Source: Thetidibacter halocola (GTDB lineage: Bacteria; Pseudomonadota; Alphaproteobacteria; Rhodobacterales; Rhodobacteraceae). From it: DNA of 64,000 bases. The notes beneath the pieces were generated by a model. The model had not been told where the DNA came from. It worked only from the letters and a program-made list of their open reading frames with translations, and ran no database searches. The position numbers and the translations under genes are program-made. Positions 26,885 to 35,420 of the stretch are shown piece by piece. The DNA lies in the NCBI RefSeq assembly GCF_018224955.1, contig NZ_JAGTUU010000012.1:1-64000 (forward strand). Direction: 5' to 3'. Within the stretch, counting starts at the first letter, position 1, and each line of letters opens with the position of its first letter.

Positions 26885-29266
26885 TCAGTCGTGGATCGTG
26901 CCCAGCGCCCGCAGGATGCGTTCCGGCGTGAAGGGCATTTCTGTCACCTGCGCCCCCAGCGGGCGAAGCGCGTCGTTGATCGCGTTCATCACGGCAGCAG
27001 GGGCGCCTGCGGTTCCGGCCTCACCCGCGCCCTTGGCGCCCAGTTCGCTTTCCTTGGTGGGCGTTTCCACATGCGCGATGACCATGTCCGGCATCTCGGC
27101 CGCCATCGGCACAAGGTAATCCGCCATCGAGCCGTTCAGCAACTGCCCGTCTTCGTCATAGTGGATTTCCTCGAACAGCGCGCCGCCCAGCCCCTGCACG
27201 ATGCCGCCGCGGATCTGCTCGTCGACCAGCTGCGGGTTGATCACCCGGCCGCAATCCTCGACACACCAGTGCTTCAGCAGCGTGACGACGCCGGTATCGG
27301 TATCGACCTCGACGTAAGACGCCTGCACGCCGTTGGTGAAGGCGAACGGGTAGTCCATCGTGATGAAGTGCCGGGTCTGCACCAGTTCGCGCGGCAGGCC
27401 CTTGGGCAGGGTGTCCCCCCGGAAATAGACGATGCGGCCCAACTCCTCCAAAGGCATGCGCGTCTCGCCTGTCTGGGTATCGACGATCTGGCCGTCGCGG
27501 ATGTCCAGCAGGCCCTGATCGGCCTGCAACATCGCCGCCGCGACCTCGAGGATCGAGGACCGCAGCGCGCGGGCCGCCTGCAAAGCCGCCTCGCCACCAA
27601 TGCCCGCGCCCCGCGAGGCCCAGGTGCCGCCGCCATAGGGTGTCACCTGGGTGTCGCCGGTGATGACGCGCACCTTGGACGGGCTGACCCCGACGCCCTC
27701 GGCCACGACCTGGCTCAGCATCGCCTCGGTCCCCTGCCCCTGCTCGGTCACGCCGGACAGCGCCACGACCGACCCGTCCGGGTCCATCCGCACGGTGCAG
27801 CCGTCCTGCGCCGAAATGCGCGCCCCGCCGATGCCGTACATGAAGGGCGAGGGGTTGGTCAGTTCGATGAAGGAAGCAATGCCGATGCCGCGCCGCTTGC
27901 CCTGCTTCAGCGCCTCGGCCTGGTCAGCGCGCAGCGCGTCGTAATCCATGATCTCCATGAGCTTGTCCATAGAGGCATGGTGCGACAGCCCCTCGAAGCG
28001 CATCTTGGCGGGCGAGGTCACGGGATAGGCGTCATCGCGGTACATGTTGCGGCGGCGGATCTCGACCGGGTCCATGCCGATGGCGGCGGCGGCCATGTCG
28101 ACCAGCCCCTCGGTGATCGCCACGGCGATCGGGTGGCCCACGGCGCGATACTGGCAGGTCGGCGTCTTGTTCTGGAAGACGACGGTGGTCTGCGCACGGT
28201 AATTGGCGAAGTCATACGGCCCGCCGCAGAGGTTCACCACCTGGTTGCCCTCGATGGCCGAGGTGCGGGGGTAGACCGAATACGGGCCGATCCCGGTCCA
28301 GTCGTCCACGTCGATGGCGAGGATCCTGCCCTCGGCATCCACCGCGATCTTCGCCTCGATCTCGTGGTCGCGGGCGTGGATGTCGGTGGTGAAGCTTTCC
28401 AGCCGGTCTGCGATGAACTTGACCGGGCGGCCCATGATCTTGGCGATGGTCGCGGTGGCGACCTCGTCGGGATAGACATGCACCTTGATGCCGTAGGAGC
28501 CGCCAACGTCGCCGCAGATCACCCGCACGCGGCTTTCGGGGATGTCCAGGTGCTTGGCAAAGACCGTCTGCATCATGTGCGGCGCCTGCGTCGCGTGATA
28601 CGCGGTCATCTGCCCTTCGGCGGGGTTCCAGTCGACCAGGATCGAGCGCGGCTCCAGCGTCACGCCGGTGTGCCGGGCGGTGCGGAAGCTTGCGGTGACG
28701 ACCTTGTGGGCGGTGGACAGCGCCGCGTCCACGTTGCCCTCTTCGTGCAGGCGGCGGAAGGCCAGGTTGTCACCCATGTCGGGGTGGATGACCGGCGTCG
28801 TCTTGTCCAGCGCGGTCATCGTGTCGGTGACGGCGGGCAGAGCCTCGTAATCGACCTCGACAAGCGCCGCGCCCTCTTCGGCGGCGGCGCGGGTGGTGGC
28901 AACAACGGCCACAACCGGCTCACCCACCCAACAGGCGCGATCCAAGGCCATGGGATGCTGCGGCGGCGATTTCAGCCCCTTGAGATGCGCGAGGACCGCG
29001 ACCCAGGGCGTGCAGACCTCGGCCAGGTCGGCGCCGGTAAAGACGCGCAGCACACCCGGCACGGTTTTCGCCGCCTCAATGTCGATCCCGGTGATCTTTC
29101 CATGCGCGACCGGGGACCGCACGAAGGCCACATGCACCATGCGCGGCAGCACGATATCGTCGACATAACGCCCGCGCCCCTGCACCAGCTTGGTGATATT
29201 GGGGCGGGGAACCGTCTTGCCGATGTAGGAATTCGGGCGGTCCGGGTTGCCGAATGCGATGCTCAT
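26885..29266 (-). CDS. Xanthine-oxidase-family molybdenum hydroxylase, large (Mo-binding) subunit
   Basis: Catalytic molybdopterin-cytosine-dinucleotide subunit of a CoxL-like hydroxylase, 793 residues. It has the N-terminal IGKTVPRPNITKLVQGRGRYVDDI, the aldehyde-oxidase/xanthine-dehydrogenase a/b hammerhead (about 25-130), a Mo-binding region with GDVGGSYGIK, CQYRAVGHP and TEQGQGTEAMLSQV, and the catalytic Glu in GAKGAGEAG near the C terminus. It lacks the AYXCSFR loop of form I CO dehydrogenase, so CO is not the likely substrate; aromatic N-heterocycles, aldehydes or alpha-hydroxy acids are candidates. The ATG at 29266 overlaps the FeS gene stop (ATGA). Confidence 0.88.
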   Translation of the reverse strand: MSIAFGNPDRPNSYIGKTVPRPNITKLVQGRGRYVDDIVLPRMVHVAFVRSPVAHGKITGIDIEAAKTVPGVLRVFTGADLAEVCTPWVAVLAHLKGLKSPPQHPMALDRACWVGEPVVAVVATTRAAAEEGAALVEVDYEALPAVTDTMTALDKTTPVIHPDMGDNLAFRRLHEEGNVDAALSTAHKVVTASFRTARHTGVTLEPRSILVDWNPAEGQMTAYHATQAPHMMQTVFAKHLDIPESRVRVICGDVGGSYGIKVHVYPDEVATATIAKIMGRPVKFIADRLESFTTDIHARDHEIEAKIAVDAEGRILAIDVDDWTGIGPYSVYPRTSAIEGNQVVNLCGGPYDFANYRAQTTVVFQNKTPTCQYRAVGHPIAVAITEGLVDMAAAAIGMDPVEIRRRNMYRDDAYPVTSPAKMRFEGLSHHASMDKLMEIMDYDALRADQAEALKQGKRRGIGIASFIELTNPSPFMYGIGGARISAQDGCTVRMDPDGSVVALSGVTEQGQGTEAMLSQVVAEGVGVSPSKVRVITGDTQVTPYGGGTWASRGAGIGGEAALQAARALRSSILEVAAAMLQADQGLLDIRDGQIVDTQTGETRMPLEELGRIVYFRGDTLPKGLPRELVQTRHFITMDYPFAFTNGVQASYVEVDTDTGVVTLLKHWCVEDCGRVINPQLVDEQIRGGIVQGLGGALFEEIHYDEDGQLLNGSMADYLVPMAAEMPDMVIAHVETPTKESELGAKGAGEAGTAGAPAAVMNAINDALRPLGAQVTEMPFTPERILRALGTIHD

Positions 29267-29790
29267 GCCGCCCCCTTTCCGCCGCGTGCGCGCGCCACGT
29301 CCTCGCCGCCGCGTGCGCGCGCCACGTCCTCGACCGCATCCACGATGGCCTCGTAGCCCGTGCAGCGGCAGTAATTGCCCGAGAGGTGTTCCCGGATTTC
29401 CGCACGCGAGGGCAGGCCGCCCTGCGACAGCAGTTCCTCGGCGGCGACCAGCATCCCCGGCGTGCAGAAACCGCATTGCGCCGCGTTGCGCGCGACAAAG
29501 GCCTCTTGCAGGTCGGCGATGGCTGCGCTGTCCGACAGGCCCTCGACCGTCCAGACCTCGGCGCCATCGGCCTGGGCCGCCAACATCAGGCAGCCGCGCA
29601 CGGCCTCGCCGTTCACCCGAACGGTGCAGGCGCCGCAAACGCCGTGTTCGCAGCTGGCATGCGCGCCGGTCAGGCCGACCGTCTGGCGCAGGAAGTCGAT
29701 CAGGTGCTGGCCTGCAGGCACCCGAGCCTCGACGGGTTCTCCGTTCACGGTCAGCGCCACGTCCACCTTGTCGCGGAACATCTCGGTCAT
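29263..29790 (-). CDS. Molybdenum hydroxylase small subunit, (2Fe-2S)-binding
   Basis: CoxS-type iron-sulfur subunit, 175 residues. The plant-type ferredoxin cluster uses Cys residues in GAHASCEHGVCGACTVRV and RGCLML. The second, helical cluster uses CGFCTPGM and CRCTGYE. It passes electrons from the Mo centre to the FAD subunit. Its C terminus carries a perfect duplication, EDVARARGG twice, encoded by a 27-bp tandem repeat at 29279-29332, just before the KGAA end. ATGA overlaps join it to both neighbours. Confidence 0.92.
   Translation of the reverse strand: MTEMFRDKVDVALTVNGEPVEARVPAGQHLIDFLRQTVGLTGAHASCEHGVCGACTVRVNGEAVRGCLMLAAQADGAEVWTVEGLSDSAAIADLQEAFVARNAAQCGFCTPGMLVAAEELLSQGGLPSRAEIREHLSGNYCRCTGYEAIVDAVEDVARARGGEDVARARGGKGAA
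29279..29332. repeat. Perfect 27-bp tandem duplication in the FeS-subunit gene
   Basis: Two adjacent, identical 27-bp copies (29279-29305 and 29306-29332) encode the nine-residue unit EDVARARGG twice on the minus strand. The unit keeps the frame and lies in the C-terminal tail past the last cluster Cys, so it probably arose by replication slippage without loss of function. Confidence 0.85.
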
Positions 29791-30620
29791 GCTTTCCCTC
29801 CCTCGGTCCGGGCTACGGCCCGGCGCAGCAACACGCCCGCCAGGTGCCGGCGATAGGCGGCGCTGGCCTGGGTATCCGACGGCGGGTCCAGTTCACCCGC
29901 CAGCGCGGCCACGGCGCCGTCCAGGTCGCCCGCATCCAGCGCGGCCATGGCGCCCGTGGCAAGGATCGGCTTGGGCCCAACCGAGAACAGCGACACGCGA
30001 TGCCCCGCGTCGCGCTTTACCAGGCACAGCCCCGCCAACGCGTAATCGCCCGAACGACGCGCCACTTCCTCGATCACCTGCGCCTCGCCCGATCCGGCCT
30101 TGGGAACCGTGATGGCGGTCAGGATCTCTCCCTCTTCGATGGCGGTGGCAAAGACGTCCTCGAAGAAATCCTCGGCAGGGATAGCGCGGCTTCCGTGCGG
30201 CCCGGCAACGTGCATCGTCGCGCCCAGGGCCAGCACGCAGGCCGGAAACTCCGCCGCCGGGTCGGCATGGGCGCAGGCGCCGCCGATGGTGCCGCGATTG
30301 CGGATCGCGGCGTGGGCTATGTAGTGCACGGCCTCGGCCAGCAGCGGCGCATGGGCACAAACCAGCGCGTCGCGCCCCACATCCGCATGCCGCTTCAGTG
30401 CGCCGATGCGCAGGGTATCGCCTTCGTCCGAAACGCCCGACAGTTCCGACAGGCGCGAGATGTCGACCAGCAGGTCCCCCGTCGACAGCCGCATGTTCAT
30501 CGCGGCGACAAGGCTCTGCCCCCCGGCCAGAACGCGCCCGGCCCCCTCGGCCGACGCCAGAAGCTGCAGCGCATGGTCAAGACTGCTGGCGCGGGCATAG
30601 CCGCCAACCGATGCCTTCAT
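29787..30620 (-). CDS. Molybdenum hydroxylase medium subunit, FAD-binding
   Basis: CoxM-type FAD subunit, 277 residues. The FAD-binding motifs are VLAGGQSLVAAMNMRL near residues 32-47 and AIRNRGTIGGACAHADPAAEF near 100-120. The C-terminal CO_deh_flav_C domain is present. I chose the ATG at 30620 because MKASVGGYARASSLDHAL matches the family start and GGGAGG lies 5-10 bp upstream; the open frame extends much further but into the divergent TetR gene. First gene of the hydroxylase/TRAP operon. Confidence 0.9.
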   Translation of the reverse strand: MKASVGGYARASSLDHALQLLASAEGAGRVLAGGQSLVAAMNMRLSTGDLLVDISRLSELSGVSDEGDTLRIGALKRHADVGRDALVCAHAPLLAEAVHYIAHAAIRNRGTIGGACAHADPAAEFPACVLALGATMHVAGPHGSRAIPAEDFFEDVFATAIEEGEILTAITVPKAGSGEAQVIEEVARRSGDYALAGLCLVKRDAGHRVSLFSVGPKPILATGAMAALDAGDLDGAVAALAGELDPPSDTQASAAYRRHLAGVLLRRAVARTEGGKA

Positions 30621-30666
30621 GGCCTTCTCCCCTCCCCTCGGGTGCGGCACTGGACCGCGCCCGTTG

Positions 30667-30694
30667 TTGAGCATTTGCTCAATCTTGTTGAGCA
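30667..30694. promoter_or_regulatory. Palindromic operator candidate between FAD-subunit gene and TetR gene
   Basis: TTGAGCA-TT-TGCTCAA (30667-30682) is a 7-bp-arm perfect inverted repeat. A third half-site, TTGAGCA, follows at 30688-30694, exactly 21 bp (two helical turns) after the first. It lies 47 bp upstream of the hydroxylase operon start and 70 bp before the TetR ATG. An AT-rich stretch (TCTATAATTAT) next to it could be the -10 region of a promoter. It is the most likely binding site for the adjacent TetR protein. Confidence 0.65.
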
Positions 30695-30764
30695 GATGAT
30701 CTATAATTATCGAGTCGTTGCAAGCACAAAGTTGCGCTAGGGAACCTCGTGGGAGGCGCATGAC

Positions 30765-31409
30765 ATGGACGGACAGACCGAAACATCCCGGGCCGAGACC
30801 GAGGATGGCGGCACACGCCGCCGCCTGCCGCCCGAGGAACGCCGCCAGCAGATCCTGGACGAGGCCGTGCGCTTTTTCGCCGAGGTCGGGCTGGACGGCA
30901 ACACGCGTGACCTGGCGCGCCGGCTGGGCGTGACACAATCCCTTCTTTTCAAATACTTCGCGACCAAGGATGATCTGATCGAGGCGGTCTACGAACGGGT
31001 CTACCTGGGCCGGCTTTCGCCCGACTGGCCGGACCGGCTTACCGACCGCTCGGTGCCGCTGCGGGCGCGGCTTTTGGCCTTCTACAACGAATACAGCGCG
31101 CTGATCTTCCAGCGCGAATGGATGCGGATCTTCATGTTCTCGGGCCTCGCCGGGGCCGCGCTGAACCATCGCTACCTGAAACACCTGGGCGATGTGATTC
31201 TCCGCCCGCTGCTGGCCGAGACAGAGGCGCTGGCCACGCCCGGCGCGCAACCGACCATGGAGGATATCTGGAACCTGCATGGCGGCATCGTCTATATCGG
31301 CATCCGGCAGCACATCTACCGCATGCCGCCGCCCGACGATCCTGACGAGGCCATCGCGCGGGCCATCGACAGGTATCTCGCGTTCTGCGGCATCGGCCCC
31401 GAGGACTGA
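30765..31409 (+). CDS. TetR/AcrR-family transcriptional regulator
   Basis: Regulator of 214 residues. The N-terminal helix-turn-helix runs from EERRQQILDEAVRFFAEVGL to VTQSLLFKYFATKDDLIEAVY (about 22-70), and the variable ligand-binding C-terminal domain follows. Divergent from the molybdenum hydroxylase/TRAP operon with a palindromic operator between them, so it probably represses that operon and itself until the substrate appears. GGGAGG precedes the ATG. Confidence 0.9.
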   Translation: MDGQTETSRAETEDGGTRRRLPPEERRQQILDEAVRFFAEVGLDGNTRDLARRLGVTQSLLFKYFATKDDLIEAVYERVYLGRLSPDWPDRLTDRSVPLRARLLAFYNEYSALIFQREWMRIFMFSGLAGAALNHRYLKHLGDVILRPLLAETEALATPGAQPTMEDIWNLHGGIVYIGIRQHIYRMPPPDDPDEAIARAIDRYLAFCGIGPED

Positions 31410-31412
31410 GCC

Positions 31413-31431
31413 GGGCCGCACCAGCCGGCCC
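31413..31431 (+). terminator. Weak hairpin after the TetR gene
   Basis: GGGCCG (31413-31418) can pair with CGGCCC (31426-31431) just after the TetR stop. There is no T-run, so this would be at most a weak or factor-dependent terminator before the pot operon. Confidence 0.3.
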
Positions 31432-31537
31432 TGCCCGCCAAGGCGGCGGCCCCCGCCCCAAACACCCCTCATGCGCAGATTCCGGTTGCGGGCGCGGGGG
31501 TTGATCCGCCAAGCTGGCGGAAAGGGGGCGCTGCCAA

Positions 31538-32593
31538 TTGACATCCCAGGACGCCGTAACGGCACAGAACGTGGTCAAGAGCTTCGGCCAGGGCAAGGTT
31601 GCAGTCCGCGCGCTGGACGACGTCTCTCTGTCCATCCGCAAGGGCGAGTTCTTTACCCTGCTGGGGCCATCGGGCTGCGGCAAGACAACCCTGCTGCGAC
31701 TGATCGCGGGCTTCGAGATGCCCAGCGGCGGCACGATCCTGCTGGACGGGCAGGACGTGACCACCCTGCCCCCGAACCGCCGCCCGGTGAACACGGTGTT
31801 CCAGTCCTACGCGCTGTTCCCGCACCTGACCGTGCGCGAGAACGTCGGCTTCGCCCTCAAGATGCAGGGGCGCGACCGGGCCGAGGTCGAGGACCGCACC
31901 AATCGCATGCTGGCCCTCGTCAAGATGGAGGAGCTCGCCGACCGCGCCACGGCACAGCTGTCGGGCGGGCAGCAGCAGCGCGTCGCGCTGGCCCGGGCGC
32001 TGGCGCCGCAACCCAAGGTGCTGCTGCTGGACGAACCGCTGTCGGCGCTGGACCTGAAGCTGCGCAAGGAAATGCAGGTCGAACTGAAGCGCCTGCAAAA
32101 GGAAACCGGAATCACCTTCGTTTTCGTGACCCATGACCAGGAAGAAGCCCTGACCATGAGCGACCGTATCGGCGTGATGAGCGCGGGGCGGCTGCAACAG
32201 GTCGCCACCCCGCGCGAGATCTATACTGCCCCGATCAACCGCTTCGTCGCCGGGTTCATCGGCGAGACGAATTTCCTGCCGGTGACGAAAGGCGCGGACG
32301 GCGCGCGGCTGGGTTGTGGCGCCGAGGTGACGGCGCTGGGCGAAGGCCCGGTGCTGACGGTACGGCCCGAACAGGTGGGCGTCGTCGCCACCGACCAGCC
32401 CGGCGCGATCGCCGCCACGGTCGACACCCTGATCTATTTCGGCACCGACATGCATGTGCACCTGCGCCTGTCCGACGGCGCCGCGCTGGTTGCGCGGCTG
32501 CCGCTGCCGCCGGGCGGCGATCCGGGAATCGCGGCGGGCGACGGCGTGGGCGTCGCCTTTGCGCCGGGCGCGGCGCGTCTGATCGGGGACTGA
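31538..32593 (+). CDS. potA: Spermidine/putrescine ABC transporter ATP-binding protein
   Basis: ATPase of a polyamine importer, 351 residues. It has Walker A GPSGCGKT at 43-50, Q-loop [11 protein letters not shown], signature [15 protein letters not shown] at 141-155, Walker B VLLLDE at 161-166, switch [10 protein letters not shown], and a C-terminal TOBE domain (about 285-345). The start is a TTG preceded by AAAGGGGG at suitable spacing; no ATG gives a better frame. First gene of potABCD. Confidence 0.88.
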   Translation: MTSQDAVTAQNVVKSFGQGKVAVRALDDVSLSIRKGEFFTLLGPSGCGKTTLLRLIAGFEMPSGGTILLDGQDVTTLPPNRRPVNTVFQSYALFPHLTVRENVGFALKMQGRDRAEVEDRTNRMLALVKMEELADRATAQLSGGQQQRVALARALAPQPKVLLLDEPLSALDLKLRKEMQVELKRLQKETGITFVFVTHDQEEALTMSDRIGVMSAGRLQQVATPREIYTAPINRFVAGFIGETNFLPVTKGADGARLGCGAEVTALGEGPVLTVRPEQVGVVATDQPGAIAATVDTLIYFGTDMHVHLRLSDGAALVARLPLPPGGDPGIAAGDGVGVAFAPGAARLIGD

Positions 32594-32596
32594 CGC

Positions 32597-33517
32597 ATGA
32601 GCCGCCCCGAGGACACGCTGCGCCGAAGATCCGACCGCAACGGCTGGCTTCTCTCGGCGCCCGCGCTGGCCCTACTGGTGTTTGCCGCCTCGGGGCCGCT
32701 GATGATCGTGCTGGTCTATTCCTTCCTGGAAAAGGGCCAGTATGGCAACGTTATCTGGGAATTCAGCCTGGACGGCTGGGTCGGCATCCTGTTTTCACGC
32801 GACATATTCGACGGCACGCTGAACCTGGCCGACGCCCATATGACGATCTTCTGGCGCAGCGTGAAGCTGTCGCTGCTGACGACGCTCATCACCTTCACGC
32901 TGGGCTTTCCCACCGCCTGGTTCATCGCCACCCGGCCGCCGGCGCAGCGCGCGCTGTGGCTGTTCCTGATGACCATCCCGTTCTGGACGAACCTGCTGAT
33001 CCGGACCTTCGCCATCGGCGAGATCCTGCGGACCGAGGGGCTGATCAACACCGCGCTGCTCAAGACCGGGCTGATCGCCGCGCCGATCCAGATGCTGTAC
33101 AATGAGGGTGCGGTGCTGGTGGGCATGGCCTATGTCTACCTGCCGCTGATGGTGCTGCCGCTGTTCGCGGCAATCGAACGTTTCGACATGCGGCTGCTCG
33201 AGGCGGCATACGATCTTTATGCCAGCCGGATGCAGGTGTTGCGCCACGTGATTCTGCCCATCGTCAAGCCGGGCATCGTGGCCGGGTCGATCCTGGTCTT
33301 CGTGCCCTCGCTCGGCGCCTATGTGACGCCGCGCATCCTGGGTGGAGGCAAGAACATGATGATCGGCAACTTCATCGAGCTGCAATTCGGCCAGGGCCGC
33401 AACTGGCCGCTGGGCGCGGCGCTGTCGATGACGCTGCTGGTGATCGTGACCGTCGCGCTGCTGTTTTATGTCCGCGCGATCAATCGCAGCGGGTCCGGGG
33501 GCGGCAGCCATGGCTGA
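32597..33517 (+). CDS. potB: Spermidine/putrescine ABC transporter permease PotB
   Basis: Membrane permease of 306 residues with about six transmembrane segments. The EAA loop region reads RFDMRLLEAAYDLYASRMQ followed by VLRHVILPIVKPGIVAG. The signature NLLIRTFAIGEILRTEGLIN is typical of PotB/PotH. It overlaps potC by 8 bp and starts 3 bp after potA. Confidence 0.9.
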   Translation: MSRPEDTLRRRSDRNGWLLSAPALALLVFAASGPLMIVLVYSFLEKGQYGNVIWEFSLDGWVGILFSRDIFDGTLNLADAHMTIFWRSVKLSLLTTLITFTLGFPTAWFIATRPPAQRALWLFLMTIPFWTNLLIRTFAIGEILRTEGLINTALLKTGLIAAPIQMLYNEGAVLVGMAYVYLPLMVLPLFAAIERFDMRLLEAAYDLYASRMQVLRHVILPIVKPGIVAGSILVFVPSLGAYVTPRILGGGKNMMIGNFIELQFGQGRNWPLGAALSMTLLVIVTVALLFYVRAINRSGSGGGSHG

Positions 33518-34313
33518 GCGTCGCTTCTCCGTCGCCGGGCTGCCCGGTTTTGCGACCATCGCGCTGGGCGTGTTCGTCTGCCTCTACCTGCCGATTGTGA
33601 CGCTGGTGGTCTATTCCTTCAACGGCGGGCCATCGATCGCCGTCTGGCAGGGGTTCTCGCTGCATTGGTATACCGAGGCCTGGGGCAACCGCGCGGTGCA
33701 GGACGCCACGCTGCGCTCGCTGATCGTGGCGGCCTGGGCCAGTGCCATCGCGACCACGCTGGCGACGATGGCGGCACTGGGCACGACGCGGCGCGCGGCC
33801 TTTCGCGGCCAGACCTTCATTTACGTGATGATCAACCAGCCGCTGATGGTGCCAGAGATCGTGACCGCCGTGGCGTTGTTGATCTTCTTCGCCTCGATCA
33901 AGGTGGCGACCGGGTACCAGGGCCTTGGCTACCTGGTCGCGGCGCATTCGGCCTTCTGCATCCCCTTCGCCTACCTGCCGATACGGGCGCGGCTGGAGGG
34001 GATGGACATGACGCTGGAGACCGCAGCGGCCGATCTTTACGCGACGCCCTGGCAGACCTTTCGCCACGTGACCTTGCCGCTGCTGGCGCCGGGCATCGCG
34101 GCGGGGGCGATGCTGGCCTTCGTCATCAGCCTCGATGACGTCATCATTACCGAGTTCGTCAAGTCCGGCGGGCAGGATACGCTGCCTACCTACATGCTGG
34201 GCCAGCTGCGCCGCGCCGTCACGCCCGAGGTCAACGCGATCTCGACCGCGCTGCTGGCGCTGACCGTGCTCCTGCTGACCGCATTCTTTCTACTCACCCG
34301 AAAGAGAAACTGA
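33510..34313 (+). CDS. potC: Spermidine/putrescine ABC transporter permease PotC
   Basis: Second permease, 267 residues with about six transmembrane segments. The EAA loop reads GMDMTLETAAADLYATPWQTF followed by LPLLAPGIAAGAML. SLDDVIITEFVKSGGQDTLP is diagnostic for PotC/PotI. I chose ATG 33510, inside the end of potB; a frame starting at 33468 would extend far into potB. Confidence 0.9.
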   Translation: MAERRFSVAGLPGFATIALGVFVCLYLPIVTLVVYSFNGGPSIAVWQGFSLHWYTEAWGNRAVQDATLRSLIVAAWASAIATTLATMAALGTTRRAAFRGQTFIYVMINQPLMVPEIVTAVALLIFFASIKVATGYQGLGYLVAAHSAFCIPFAYLPIRARLEGMDMTLETAAADLYATPWQTFRHVTLPLLAPGIAAGAMLAFVISLDDVIITEFVKSGGQDTLPTYMLGQLRRAVTPEVNAISTALLALTVLLLTAFFLLTRKRN

Positions 34314-34333
34314 CCAAACCAGGGAGAACTGAG

Positions 34334-35359
34334 ATGAAAACGACACTGACCGCACTGGCCACGCTGCTGGCGACGACGAGCCTCGCCCATGCCGAGGGGG
34401 TGCTGAACCTGTTCAACTGGGGCAACTACACCAGCCCCGAGTTGCTGGAAAAGTTCGAGGCCGACACCGGCATCAAGGTCATCGTCACCGACTATGACAG
34501 CAACGACGCAGCCCTGGCCAAGGTCGAGGCCGGCGGTCACGGTTTCGACCTGGTGGTGCCCTCGGCAAACTACGTGCCGATCTGGGTGGAAAAGGGGCTG
34601 ATCCAGCCGCTCGACCTGTCGAAACTGCCCAACCATGCCAACATCGCCCCCGAATGGCGCGACGTGCCGTGGGATCCGGGCCGCGCCCATACCGTGCCGT
34701 GGCAGTGGGGCTCGACCGGTGTGGCAGTCAATACCTCTGTCTATTCCGGCGACATCAACACCTCGGCGGTCTTTCTCGACGTGCCGGACGAGTTGAAGGG
34801 CAAGATCAACGTCGTGCCCGAGATGAACGACGTGGTGAACCTCGCCATCTTCTATTACGGCGGCGAGCCCTGCACCGAGGATCTCGAGGTGCTGAAAAAG
34901 GTGCGCGACGGGCTGGTTGCAGCCAAGCCGCACTGGATCAGCATGGATTACGGCGCGACCGAAAAGCTGTCGAACAACGACTGGGCGGCCTCGGTCAACT
35001 GGAACGGTTCGACCATGCGGGCGCGGCTGGCCAACCCGCCGGTGCAATACGGCTATCCGAAAGAGGGCTATCCGCTGTGGATGGACTCGGTCGCGCTGCT
35101 GGCGGATGCGCAGAACGCCGACAACGCCTATGCCTTCCTCGACTACATCATGGAACCCGAGAATGCCGCCATGCTGTCGGCCTTTGCGCGCTATGCCAAC
35201 GGCATCTCCGGGTCCGAGGCCTTCATGCCCGACGACATGAAGGACGCCCCCGAGGTGGTGATCCCCGAGGAGTTCAAGGCATCGGGGCGCTTCCTGCCGA
35301 CCTGCTCGGCCAAGGCGACGGAATACATCACCGCGATCTGGACCGAACTGCAGAAGTGA
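34334..35359 (+). CDS. potD: Polyamine-binding periplasmic protein PotD/PotF
   Basis: Periplasmic polyamine-binding protein, 341 residues with a signal peptide ending at SLAHAEG. The family start LNLFNWGNYTSPELLEKFE follows, then YDSNDAALAKV and FDLVVPSANYVP. AGGGAGAA precedes the ATG. Putrescine or spermidine is the expected ligand, and the downstream homospermidine synthase makes putrescine import a meaningful supply step. A hairpin follows the gene. Confidence 0.9.
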   Translation: MKTTLTALATLLATTSLAHAEGVLNLFNWGNYTSPELLEKFEADTGIKVIVTDYDSNDAALAKVEAGGHGFDLVVPSANYVPIWVEKGLIQPLDLSKLPNHANIAPEWRDVPWDPGRAHTVPWQWGSTGVAVNTSVYSGDINTSAVFLDVPDELKGKINVVPEMNDVVNLAIFYYGGEPCTEDLEVLKKVRDGLVAAKPHWISMDYGATEKLSNNDWAASVNWNGSTMRARLANPPVQYGYPKEGYPLWMDSVALLADAQNADNAYAFLDYIMEPENAAMLSAFARYANGISGSEAFMPDDMKDAPEVVIPEEFKASGRFLPTCSAKATEYITAIWTELQK

Positions 35360-35368
35360 CGCCGAACT

Positions 35369-35399
35369 GGACGGTCCTGCCCCTGCGGCGGGGCCGTCC
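35369..35399 (+). terminator. Imperfect hairpin after potD
   Basis: GGACGG (35369-35374) pairs with CCGTCC (35394-35399), and an inner CCCC (35380-35383) pairs with GGGG (35390-35393). The structure lies right after the potD stop. It may attenuate reading into the amidohydrolase gene; there is no U-tract. Confidence 0.4.
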
Positions 35400-35420
35400 C
35401 CCTGTCATGCTAGGCCCGCC

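Noticed and set aside
23952-27119. A 1,055-codon open frame on the plus strand
   Set aside because: It is antisense to the TRAP genes and the start of the Mo-subunit gene. Its translation is low-complexity (His, Gln, Arg rich), as expected for the complementary frame of GC-rich genes, and matches no family.
26885-29266. CO dehydrogenase large subunit (CoxL form I)
   Set aside because: The AYXCSFR active-site loop is not present; the loop reads YRAVGHP, so only the broader xanthine-oxidase family call is safe.
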